From assembly GCA_949300025.1 (NCBI GenBank), contig CASGCS010000019.1:62001-126000 (forward strand): a stretch of 64,000 bases of DNA, given 5' to 3'. The position numbers were made by a program, and so were the translations under genes. Origin of the DNA: an uncultured bacterium (GTDB lineage: Bacteria; Bacteroidota; Bacteroidia; Bacteroidales; UBA932). The notes under the pieces were generated by a model that searched no databases, was not told the DNA's origin, and was given only the letters and a program-made list of their open reading frames with translations. How positions within the stretch are numbered: position 1 is the stretch's first letter; each line of letters opens with the position of its first letter. Shown in pieces: positions 18,401 to 25,956 of this stretch.

Positions 18401-18660
18401 ATTCCTATGAAGAAAATCTCGACCTTGTAAGGGCCTCCGGTACGCATACCGTTAATGACAAACCTGCCCTCGTCGTTGGCAGCAGCCACATACCTTGTTC
18501 CTGACGGCTGGTGTGTAGCCACGATTGTTGCGCCGACCAGCTCCTCGCCGCCCTTTTCAACAACATAACCGTTTATGCTGGATGTTGTAACCTGCGCAAA
18601 TGCAGGGGTAAACATCAGGCAGCAAATTAAAACGGCCAAAATACTTTGCAATTTTTTCAT
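15454..18660 (-). CDS. Oar-like TonB-dependent outer-membrane receptor
   Basis: A 1068-residue outer-membrane protein. After the signal peptide (ending at PAFAQ) come a carboxypeptidase-regulatory-like beta domain (about 30-115, with GYVVEKGGEELVGATIVA), a plug domain (about 140-245, with FNLETVESVP and RQSGFTGGAINAITKSGTN) and a long beta barrel ending in an aromatic residue (LGFRLTF). The plug pattern is that of Oar-type receptors and not of SusC. No SusD gene is adjacent. The ATG at 18660 is preferred over 18684 because the signal peptide begins there. The neighbours suggest a nucleic-acid-derived cargo; in other bacteria Oar proteins can handle large substrates. Confidence 0.88.
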   Translation of the reverse strand: MKKLQSILAVLICCLMFTPAFAQVTTSSINGYVVEKGGEELVGATIVATHQPSGTRYVAAANDEGRFVINGMRTGGPYKVEIFFIGMATLEINDVYLSLGEAYEINAEMESSNELDAAVVVAESAFNSAKTGAASSFNLETVESVPTIDRSVYDVVKYTPQASLNKNGGISFSGINNRYNSFQVDGAVANDAFGLASSGTNGGQTGANPISLDAIEEIQVVIAPFDVRQSGFTGGAINAITKSGTNQIKGTFYSYFNNQDMIGSTPGDVENREKYDTQLTQTYGFTIGAPIVKDKLFIFASGEYYKKAHPVIYNPFDGTYDSTELMEEVFDANGNSLGKYFDANMAQAMIDHYEKVYYGGKSTGESFTQHDVEDRSINALLRLDWNINDNNKLMFRYQFMDAYADQYGAGLTSYTFNNSSYKMKNRTNTFVAELNSRISDAVSNEFRATAVFVRDKREVPYAGATIYINADNVGINLGTNYSSGANAMHSDTYTITDNLSIYKGNHNITVGTHNEIFKFYNVFLQYAYGQYTYNTIADYFAGNINTFNYRYADPELTNGDTRWGATTWAGQFGLYAQDEWKPNRNLTITYGLRLDMPLLLNKPTKNAEFNSSAIATANNAYVGVIPKAQVLFSPRVGFRWYVDDEHKSLIRGGAGLFTGRVPFVWLSNAYNNTGMETKGLTIRSFDKNFPFTSNPYDDIVASGIAEANGRATINTLSRKFKYPQVFRANLGYEQDFGYGWKLTFDALYSKTLNNVFFKNLALTPTASVYAVNESVAAANPNSVAPYYSLDSSYDAVIALDNTNKGYTYSLSAMLEKKFDFGLNLMASYTFGHSYSVNDGTSSVANSNWKYNYAVDTNKPELGFSIFDRPHKVMATVSYSTPLFAKGLQTTIALSYTGQSGQRYSYTMNESVDFNGDGEQGNSLLYVPTMDEIGQMSWNNATDAAKFENFIRQDSYLRDHRGEWTERYAGMGNFEHHVDLHIAQDFFYDRESGRKLQFIVDFMNIGNLINREWSLEYGAAYNLEVLQVTALKEDAAGNMTPTYKFAPQALQISDFYSRWRCQLGFRLTF

Positions 18661-18702
18661 ACAATAAATATTTAGTTTTAACATGAGTATTATCTGTTTT
18701 GA

Positions 18703-21459
18703 TTACAGACCCCATTCAGAGGCGGTATATGCGCCCTCTATTGTCTGTTCAACTGTCTCGTTCAGGTTTGTAAAGAAATCGAATCCGGTAAGACTCTCTA
18801 TTTCATCTACGCTCCTGGCATATTCCGCAGTAACGGACGTTCCGCTGTAGGCCCTGTTTTCAAACCAGAAGCCTATTGCAGAGTAGCCGCCGTCTGTTGC
18901 GGCATCTGCAGCGGAGTAGCGAAGCAGAACCTTATAGTATGCATCCGGCACCGCTACATCTTCTCCCCTGTTGTCCTGCAGGTATTTGATTGAACCGCTC
19001 TGCGGAAGTACCGCTCCGGTTACTACATAAAGAGTGTCGCAACCGTTCGCCCAATTCCTCACCTTGCCTTCGAGTGTTCCCCATACCCCCTGGTTGAGGC
19101 TCGAATTCTGAGGAGTCATATTCGTAAAATAAAATGTGCTCTCATTCAACACTGCGGTTGCAGTCCTGTCTGCCGAAGGCAGCTGATGCCCGCGGTCATA
19201 ACCGTCTACTCCGTAACTCTTGTAAAGTTCCGCCTGATATCTCTTTGGCATCTTGGGGTCATATGCCCATTCATCGGTTCTGCCGCTCTCTCCCATCATA
19301 TCTTTGTAAAGAGGATATGCAACCCACAAAGCCAGCCTGTTTTGGGTATCATACCACATTGAATAGTTTCTCACATCGCTTCCGTTGAGATTTGTCCTGT
19401 GTGCGATATAGGCATAGCCCGTGCTCTTGGCAACTGCGGGCAGCTCCATCCAGCCCTGCACCTGATCCTCGACCAGAACCTCGAACGGAGACTGTGTAAT
19501 CTCGAACGTAAGGGTCTTGTCCGCTATCTCCGCATTATCTGTGGTAAAGGTGATTGTCGCGCTCCTGCTCTCGGTGGAGCTCGGGTTGTCGGTATATGAT
19601 ACGGTTATTGTAGCGCCCTCGCTTCCGCTTGACTGCGAAAGTGTGAAATCGGTGCTGGAAGAGACAGCGTTCCACTCCACGTTTGCGGCAAGAATTATCT
19701 TTATGCTGCCGGCATCTCCGCTTACGGAAACGCCGCTGCCCTCTATGGAGAAGGTCGGAGCAGATTCGAATCTTGCACCAGTCATGCCGGCATAATCGCT
19801 CCTTGATGAAATTATAAGCTGATACCTTCCGTTATTTATACCTGCAATACCGCTTAATGAACCTGAGCCCTGAGGCACCTGCTCATTCCCGAATACGGAA
19901 TATCTCGAAGAGAAGAGATCGAAACTTTCGCCTGTCTCTGCAACAATCTTTATTGATGTATGGGCATCTGAAACCACAAATGTCTTGGCAAGGTCTTCAA
20001 CTGCAACCTGCACATCCTTTACCTTGACATACATCGATTCATAATCGCCGCTCAACAGTTCGGCTGCGGTTATCTCTTTTGCCGTAACGGCTTCTCCTTC
20101 CGAGATTCTTGTAATATTGTCGAGAGGCAGATTGTCCAACTGAAGGGCGGAGCCGGCAGTATAGACCGAAAGTTCCTGGTCTTTAAGGAGAATACGCACC
20201 TTGTCTCCGCGTGCGAATCCGCTGTTTTCGGTTGCACAGAAAATCTGTATGCCGCCTGTCTGGTCTGAAACCACCATAGCCCTTGCAGAGGTATAGTTGT
20301 TCAGACCTCCTTCGGTATCTCTTCTGAAATCGCTGATGACAATACCTTCTATCGCTATATTTTCAGTAATTGTCGTATTGCTTCCGGTATAGAGGGAGCG
20401 TACGTAGGCAATATCTTTTACTTCCGCTCCGCCATCCACTTCAAACCTTTCGCCTGTAAGCCCGGCTACATCATCCATGGAGGTGAGCGAAATCTGAATC
20501 GTTTCGTTGAATCTTGTGGCAATACCCTTGAGCACACCGCTTCCGGTAGGGACAGGAGTATCTATGAATGTTGCATAACTCGAAGTGAATATTACGAACG
20601 TTTCGCCTGTCTCTGCAACAAAGTTGATTGAGGTATGGCCGCTTGCAGAACCGAAGTTCTTGCCCATATCGGCCTCCGCCACCTGCACGTCACTTACTGC
20701 CACATACATCGATTCATACTTGCCGCTGACCAGTTCCGCAGCCGTTATTTCAACAGGTTCGAGAACCTCTGTCCCGATTTTGGTTATTGCAGAGAGCGGC
20801 AGGTTGCTTATCTGGAGAGCCCCACTGTATGAAGAGAGCGTACTCCCTTTGAGCGAAATCGAGACTTTGTCGTTCTTTGCAAACTCCATATTGTCTTCTG
20901 TACAACGCAACTGAATACCGCTTATGCCATCTGAAATCACTATTGACTTAAGGGAAATGGAGTTGCCGATACCGCCGTTTTCGGCATTTCTGTAATCGCT
21001 TATTATTACGGCTTCTATAACCAGGTCCTCATCTATTACAATGTCTTCGCCCTGATACCTTGCCCTGAGGTCAGCAATGGGCGAATCCTGGTCCGGAGCA
21101 TCTGCCGCATCCTGTGTAATCTCCACCGAAGCAACCTTATGTTTGGAAAAAACTCTTACCACCGCACTGCGGGGCTCAGTCCCGTTTTCCGCAACAGAAA
21201 TGGTAATTGTTCCGTCAAACGAACCCGATGCCGGAGAGACCGTAATCCAGTCGTGGTTCTCGCCTGCATCGAACACCGAAGCTGTCCACTCCGTATTGGA
21301 TGTCACCTCCACGGTGGCAGACGATGCCCCGGGAGCAAAACTGATTTCGGCCTCACTCAACGATATGGCCTCCTGCAGCGTTTCATCGTTCTCGCACGAG
21401 AAAAGAGTTACCGCAATTATAAATAACGATAACAGTGATAATAAGTTATATTTACGCAT
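18703..21459 (-). CDS. Surface lipoprotein DNA/RNA non-specific endonuclease with BACON and DUF5689 domains
   Basis: A 918-residue lipoprotein (lipobox TLFSC). Order: BACON-like domain (about 30-120), two DUF5689/OB-like repeats (about 125-345 and 350-565, each with AAELxSGxYESMYV), a second BACON-like domain (about 570-665), and a C-terminal beta-beta-alpha-metal nuclease. The nuclease motif DRGH is at 755-758 with the catalytic His, and TNMTPQNSSLNQGVW carries the metal-binding Asn near 789. It would cut DNA and/or RNA outside the cell. First gene of an operon with an Oar-like receptor and an OB-repeat lipoprotein. Confidence 0.88.
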   Translation of the reverse strand: MRKYNLLSLLSLFIIAVTLFSCENDETLQEAISLSEAEISFAPGASSATVEVTSNTEWTASVFDAGENHDWITVSPASGSFDGTITISVAENGTEPRSAVVRVFSKHKVASVEITQDAADAPDQDSPIADLRARYQGEDIVIDEDLVIEAVIISDYRNAENGGIGNSISLKSIVISDGISGIQLRCTEDNMEFAKNDKVSISLKGSTLSSYSGALQISNLPLSAITKIGTEVLEPVEITAAELVSGKYESMYVAVSDVQVAEADMGKNFGSASGHTSINFVAETGETFVIFTSSYATFIDTPVPTGSGVLKGIATRFNETIQISLTSMDDVAGLTGERFEVDGGAEVKDIAYVRSLYTGSNTTITENIAIEGIVISDFRRDTEGGLNNYTSARAMVVSDQTGGIQIFCATENSGFARGDKVRILLKDQELSVYTAGSALQLDNLPLDNITRISEGEAVTAKEITAAELLSGDYESMYVKVKDVQVAVEDLAKTFVVSDAHTSIKIVAETGESFDLFSSRYSVFGNEQVPQGSGSLSGIAGINNGRYQLIISSRSDYAGMTGARFESAPTFSIEGSGVSVSGDAGSIKIILAANVEWNAVSSSTDFTLSQSSGSEGATITVSYTDNPSSTESRSATITFTTDNAEIADKTLTFEITQSPFEVLVEDQVQGWMELPAVAKSTGYAYIAHRTNLNGSDVRNYSMWYDTQNRLALWVAYPLYKDMMGESGRTDEWAYDPKMPKRYQAELYKSYGVDGYDRGHQLPSADRTATAVLNESTFYFTNMTPQNSSLNQGVWGTLEGKVRNWANGCDTLYVVTGAVLPQSGSIKYLQDNRGEDVAVPDAYYKVLLRYSAADAATDGGYSAIGFWFENRAYSGTSVTAEYARSVDEIESLTGFDFFTNLNETVEQTIEGAYTASEWGL

Positions 21460-21480
21460 ATACTTGTTGTTTTACGGCCG

Positions 21481-21488
21481 CAAAAGTA
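21481..21488 (-). promoter_or_regulatory. -7 promoter box for the nuclease/TonB/OB operon
   Basis: TACTTTTG on the minus strand, 21 bases before the nuclease ATG at 21459. No good TTTG box is seen further upstream. Confidence 0.55.
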
Positions 21489-21656
21489 TAACATTTTTGT
21501 TATTCTATTTTAATTTATTATTAAAAATTTGTTAATTCTTAATGTTAACCTCCCTGTTTGCTTCTGCAAATTATTTTTCTTAACTTTAAGGCCAAAGCCG
21601 CCAAAGGGGTTTCCGTTGCGGTATACTTTATTAATACAACTGTCATTGCCCGGAAT

Positions 21657-22895
21657 ATGAAAATCAAATCAACTATATTTCTTTTGTTTTCCGCTCTTTT
21701 CCTATGTGGGTGTACGGAAAAAATAGTAATGGAGTCGGAAGAGAGGGAAAGGATTGCGGTTGCAGAGTGTGTGATTGACAGCGAAAAGAAGGTGCAGACA
21801 GTGAATCTCTATTACTCGGCGTATGTCTCAGAGGCGGAATGCCCAAAGGTTGAGGAGGCGGAAGTGAGGATAACCTTTGCATTAGATACAACATATACCA
21901 TTGATCTCGTGGGAGATAAAAATGATGTGTTTGTGGATATAGACACATCTGGCTGCTATGAGTTTGTAAAGGTTGCAGACGGCGTATGGCAGGCCGAATT
22001 CGAGCCCATAGAGTATGCGCAATACACTCTGGAGGTTGAAGTTTCCGGATATGACAGGATAACGGCCACTACCGTATTTCCTCCAAAAATGTCAGTAGGG
22101 ATTGGCTTTGCACTGTCATATTCAGTTTACACATATGACAACAGGAATATCTGGATATACGGTCTTGACTATAACCCAATAACCTCAAAATATGAAGTTG
22201 CAGATTATATATACGGAAGCGATCGCTATATGGATAACTTCAATCTTACCGAGGTTACAAAAGACGACATAGAAGAGTTCAGACGGCCTGAGAATCTGGA
22301 TCTGGATGCTTTGTTATATGGAGAGCCTCCGCGGGTCCCTGGATCATACCTCTACATGTGGAGAGAAGATTGGACTCCGGATTGGCCGTCCGGAACAATT
22401 ATCAACTCCGATATATTGCAAGAGCCTGTTTCGAGATGGTCTCCATGGCCCAACGATTACGGCTACAACTTCCATGACAGATACCTTAGATGGGAATATC
22501 CCGGACCGGAGTGTAAAGGGTCGATACTAAAAAAATACTGGTATGTTTTTTCCCATGATGACAAAGATGAACTTATTAAAGAAAAAACAGTTAGTGGAAT
22601 GTGGATTGCAGTAAACTTCAAGCCCTACAGATACTGTGTGCCTCATCCGTTGTCGCGTCTTGTCTTTGACTCGGTATCTGAAGAACTGGACAAATACTAT
22701 AAAGACGTTATAACGTTTGAACAGATGCAGCAGCAACCATTTACAGATTTGACAGAATTGTGGGACAGGTTCGAGGTATACAGCAACATAAAAGGAGGTG
22801 AAGGCATATTCGGCGCTGCATACAGGGTAAAGGCACTTTGGGGCATTTATGAAAGTTACTACAACTATTATCTTGAATCCGGAGAAGAACAATAA
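21657..22895 (+). CDS. DUF4249-like lipoprotein
   Basis: A lipoprotein of 412 residues. The signal peptide begins at ATG 21657 and ends in LFLCGC; an in-frame ATG at 21558 gives a non-signal extension and is rejected. Residues 20-150 form two beta-rich domains (VNLYYSAYVSE; YTLEVEVSGYDRITATTVFP) like the Bacteroidetes family DUF4249, which usually pairs with a TonB receptor. The C-terminal half is rich in Tyr, Trp and Asp. No receptor gene is beside it on this strand; the nearest TonB gene is divergent. Family assignment is tentative. Confidence 0.6.
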   Translation: MKIKSTIFLLFSALFLCGCTEKIVMESEERERIAVAECVIDSEKKVQTVNLYYSAYVSEAECPKVEEAEVRITFALDTTYTIDLVGDKNDVFVDIDTSGCYEFVKVADGVWQAEFEPIEYAQYTLEVEVSGYDRITATTVFPPKMSVGIGFALSYSVYTYDNRNIWIYGLDYNPITSKYEVADYIYGSDRYMDNFNLTEVTKDDIEEFRRPENLDLDALLYGEPPRVPGSYLYMWREDWTPDWPSGTIINSDILQEPVSRWSPWPNDYGYNFHDRYLRWEYPGPECKGSILKKYWYVFSHDDKDELIKEKTVSGMWIAVNFKPYRYCVPHPLSRLVFDSVSEELDKYYKDVITFEQMQQQPFTDLTELWDRFEVYSNIKGGEGIFGAAYRVKALWGIYESYYNYYLESGEEQ

Positions 22896-23006
22896 CCATT
22901 TGGAAACCTGCCGGATGACAAGACAATAAACCGCAAATGGCTTTTCCGTCAGATTTTGCCCTTTTGAGGATAGTTCATCATAATACAATGCAATTCCGGC
23001 TTCCCT

Positions 23007-23038
23007 TTTGGAAAAAACGGAAATTATATATAGTTTTG
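23007..23038 (+). promoter_or_regulatory. Promoter for metK
   Basis: TTTG (23007-23010), 20 bases, then TAGTTTTG (23031-23038). Transcription would start near 23045, exactly at the 5' edge of the riboswitch candidate, leaving a leader of about 124 bases before metK. The rest of the gap from 22896 shows no gene. Confidence 0.78.
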
Positions 23039-23044
23039 CCGCCG

Positions 23045-23127
23045 TTGTGGAAAGATTTGACTGCTTGCAACCACGCTAAAAAATGCTAAAACGATCTCTA
23101 AAAAGATTCATTTTGCTTTAAGTCAAA
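23045..23127 (+). ncRNA. SAM-II-type riboswitch, long-loop form
   Basis: The metK leader carries the SAM-II core: stem GTGG (23047-23050) with CCAC (23071-23074), the loop element GATTTG (23054-23059), TTGCAA directly before the 3' stem strand, then CG, an A-rich stretch and GCTAAAA. Loop bases TTTGACT (23056-23062) are perfectly complementary to AGTCAAA (23121-23127), which may be the pseudoknot strand separated by a long loop. The classical form places this strand right after GCTAAA. SAM binding would lower metK expression. The core match is strong; the pseudoknot pairing is my proposal. Confidence 0.75.
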
Positions 23128-23168
23128 ACCTTCCCCGAATAATTTAAAACTTTAAAATTATTTAGGTT

Positions 23169-24419
23169 ATGTCTTATTTATTTACATCGGAGTCGGTATC
23201 GGAAGGGCATCCCGACAAAGTTGCCGACCAGATTTCAGATGCCATATTGGATGAATTTCTCAGACAGGATTCTGAGAGCAAGGTAGCCTGCGAAACGTTT
23301 GTAAGCACAGGGCTCGTAGTAATAGGAGGCGAGGTCAGGTCCGAAGCCTATGTAGATATCCAACAGGTAGCAAGAAAAGTCATAAACAGAATAGGCTATA
23401 CAAAAGCCGAATATATGTTCGACGGAAATTCTTGCGGAATCCTCTCTGCACTGCACGAACAGTCTCCCGACATAAACAGGGGTGTAGTTGTCGCCAACCG
23501 TGACGAGCAGGGGGCGGGAGACCAGGGTATCATGTTCGGATATGCATGTACCGAAACCCCGGAATACATGCCGCTGCCCATTTCGCTTTCGCACAGACTT
23601 CTGATAGAACTTGCCGACATAAGGAAAAACACCTCTCTCATGCCCTATCTCAGGCCTGATGCGAAATCGCAGTTCACGATAGAGTATTCAGACAACCATA
23701 AACCGCTGAGAGTACATACGATAGTTGTATCTACCCAGCATGACGAATTTGCAGATGACAGAAGCATGCAGGAAAAGATAAGGGAGGATATAAGGAACAT
23801 TGTAATCCCTCGCCTGCTTGAAAAACTGCCGGATGATATAAAGTCGCTCTTTAAAGATGACTACAAACTGCTTGTCAACCCAACGGGAAAATTTGTAATA
23901 GGCGGCCCTCACGGAGACACAGGCCTTACAGGCAGGAAAATTGTCGTGGATACCTACGGCGGCCGCGGAGCACACGGAGGCGGAGCCCTTTCCGGCAAGG
24001 ATGCTTCAAAGGTAGACCGTTCCGCCGCATACGCCGCCCGCTACATAGCAAAAAATCTTGTTGCCGCCGGCGTTGCATCTGAAGTGTTGGTACAGATAGC
24101 ATACGCGATAGGCGTTGCAGAACCGGTAAGCATCTTCATTAATACGCGCGGCACCTGCAAGATAGACAAAAGCGACGGAGAGATAGCCAGAGCCGTAGGG
24201 GAGATTTTCGACCTGAGACCGGCAAAAATCATAGAGAAGTTCGGACTTAAAAATCCTATTTTCGGAGTGACTGCCGCTTACGGCCACATGGGACGCGAAC
24301 CATATACAGATACCGTTGAGGTTGTAGAAAACGGCAGAAATGTAAGAAAAGAGGTAAGATTCTTCGGTTGGGAAGAGACAGATGCAGTGGATATAATAAG
24401 GAAGAGGCTCATAGGCTGA
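23169..24419 (+). CDS. metK: S-adenosylmethionine synthetase
   Basis: Makes S-adenosylmethionine from methionine and ATP in the cytoplasm. The 416 residues show the conserved [19 protein letters not shown] start, the [15 protein letters not shown]-binding segment, [13 protein letters not shown] and [15 protein letters not shown] near the active site. Length is in the family range. The gene sits behind a strong promoter and a SAM-II-type riboswitch, consistent with feedback by its product. The comF-type gene follows after 29 bases. Confidence 0.97.
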   Translation: MSYLFTSESVSEGHPDKVADQISDAILDEFLRQDSESKVACETFVSTGLVVIGGEVRSEAYVDIQQVARKVINRIGYTKAEYMFDGNSCGILSALHEQSPDINRGVVVANRDEQGAGDQGIMFGYACTETPEYMPLPISLSHRLLIELADIRKNTSLMPYLRPDAKSQFTIEYSDNHKPLRVHTIVVSTQHDEFADDRSMQEKIREDIRNIVIPRLLEKLPDDIKSLFKDDYKLLVNPTGKFVIGGPHGDTGLTGRKIVVDTYGGRGAHGGGALSGKDASKVDRSAAYAARYIAKNLVAAGVASEVLVQIAYAIGVAEPVSIFINTRGTCKIDKSDGEIARAVGEIFDLRPAKIIEKFGLKNPIFGVTAAYGHMGREPYTDTVEVVENGRNVRKEVRFFGWEETDAVDIIRKRLIG

Positions 24420-24448
24420 TGCCGTAACCGCAAACAGGAGGGGGAGAC

Positions 24449-25126
24449 ATGAGGTGTGAGATAATAACCGGCTGCAAAAGCCTGGCGGATTTGCTGTTTC
24501 CGCGCAGATGCGTTGTCTGCGGCAGGGATTTGCTGCTTTTCGAAAAACATATCTGCATGGAGTGCATGGTGGAACTGCCCCTTACCTATTTCTGGAAATG
24601 GCGTACAAGGGGGTTGTATTCTCTCTTTTACTACAGCGGGGATTACAGGAAAATACTCTATTCACTCAAATACCGCTCCAATGTACAACTTGCACTCTAT
24701 ATGGGAAGGCTGCTCGGACAGAGGCTCAAAGAGGGCGACATCAGGCCGGACTATATAATACCCGTACCGCTGCATTATCTAAAAAGATGGAAAAGAGGCT
24801 ACAACCAGTCGTATATAATTGCAAGGGGGATAAAAAGAGAACTTGGAAAGGGGGTTGCCGTAAGGCAACTGCTGAAAAGGAGAAGATTCACAAAGACCCA
24901 GACACGGAAAGAGAAGAGAGAAAGATGGCTCAACGTCCACAACGCCTTCGGGCTGAAGCGAAGTTCGCCACGCGGAATTGAAAGATATGCAAGAATGCTC
25001 AGGGGCAAGAAAATTCTTATAGTGGACGATGTACTCACAACAGGCGCCACCGCCGATGCCTGCCGCACTCTTTTACAACGCTTCGATTGCCGTATTTGGG
25101 TAGCCACTCTTGCCTATGTGGAGTAG
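24449..25126 (+). CDS. ComF family phosphoribosyltransferase-like protein
   Basis: A 225-residue ComF-type protein. A four-Cys zinc knuckle lies at the N terminus (CVVCG, then CMEC), followed by a phosphoribosyltransferase fold with the PRPP-loop motif ILIVDDVLTTGAT near residue 190 and a GYNQS segment near 125. In competent bacteria ComF supports uptake of single-stranded DNA; in others its role is unclear. It lies between metK and cdaA on the same strand. Confidence 0.88.
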   Translation: MRCEIITGCKSLADLLFPRRCVVCGRDLLLFEKHICMECMVELPLTYFWKWRTRGLYSLFYYSGDYRKILYSLKYRSNVQLALYMGRLLGQRLKEGDIRPDYIIPVPLHYLKRWKRGYNQSYIIARGIKRELGKGVAVRQLLKRRRFTKTQTRKEKRERWLNVHNAFGLKRSSPRGIERYARMLRGKKILIVDDVLTTGATADACRTLLQRFDCRIWVATLAYVE

Positions 25127-25165
25127 TATCACTAATTTTGAGGCACAAAAAAGCCAGTCTTGAAT

Positions 25166-25948
25166 ATGTTCGATTTTATAAACATCCATCTCATAGATAT
25201 AATAGACATCCTGCTTGTAGGATTGTTGGTCTATCAGATTTACAAACTTATAAGAGGGACTGCCGCATTGAGCATTTTCCTGGGAATAATCATTATCTAT
25301 ATTGCATGGATTATTGTAAAATCACTGAACATGAGCCTGCTCACCGCAATTTTAGGACAGGTTCTCGGAGTCGGTGTCATTGCGCTGATTATTCTTTTCC
25401 AACAGGAAATCCGCCGCTTTCTGCTCCATTTGGGCAACAAGTATCTCATAAAACGGGGCGGCACCGCCAATTTCCTCTTCAGAAAGAGAAGTGAAGGAAT
25501 ACCGCAGGAATCGCTGGATGAAATAACACGCGCCTGCATGAGAATGAGCGAATCAAAGACAGGGGCGCTGATAGTTATGGCCCATACCTCTTCGCTCAGT
25601 TTTGTAATAGAGACCGGAGACCGTATAGACGCGGCATTGAACAGAAGGCTTATAGAGAATATCTTCTTTAAAAATACACCGTTGCACGACGGGGCCATGA
25701 TTGTGGCGAACAACCGTATCGTAGCCGCAAGATGTACGTTGCCCATAAGCGAAAATCCGAACATCCCGCCCCAGTACGGAATGCGTCACAGGGCGGCAGC
25801 GGGGATAACCGAAGATACCGATGCCACCGCCGTTGTCGTCTCTGAAGAGACAGGAGGAATCAGTTTTGTAAAAGATGGACAGATTAAGCCCATGGGCAGC
25901 ATTACAGAACTCAGAATTGCCATAGAAAATTCATACAAGGAGAATTAG
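25166..25948 (+). CDS. cdaA: Diadenylate cyclase CdaA
   Basis: Makes the second messenger cyclic di-AMP from two ATP. Three membrane segments occupy about residues 8-80, followed by the DAC domain with the signature DGAMIV (about 175) and RHRAAAG (about 210). ATG 25166 is preferred to the TTG at 25160. A -7-like TAATTTTG lies at 25133-25140, so the gene may have its own promoter. mutS2 follows after eight bases. Length (260) is typical of CdaA/DisA-N membrane forms. Confidence 0.93.
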   Translation: MFDFINIHLIDIIDILLVGLLVYQIYKLIRGTAALSIFLGIIIIYIAWIIVKSLNMSLLTAILGQVLGVGVIALIILFQQEIRRFLLHLGNKYLIKRGGTANFLFRKRSEGIPQESLDEITRACMRMSESKTGALIVMAHTSSLSFVIETGDRIDAALNRRLIENIFFKNTPLHDGAMIVANNRIVAARCTLPISENPNIPPQYGMRHRAAAGITEDTDATAVVVSEETGGISFVKDGQIKPMGSITELRIAIENSYKEN

Positions 25949-25956
25949 AGCGGTTT

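Noticed and set aside
13878..21459. A SusC/SusD polysaccharide utilisation locus
   Set aside because: The receptor is Oar-like, there is no SusD or glycoside hydrolase, and the enzyme is a nuclease.
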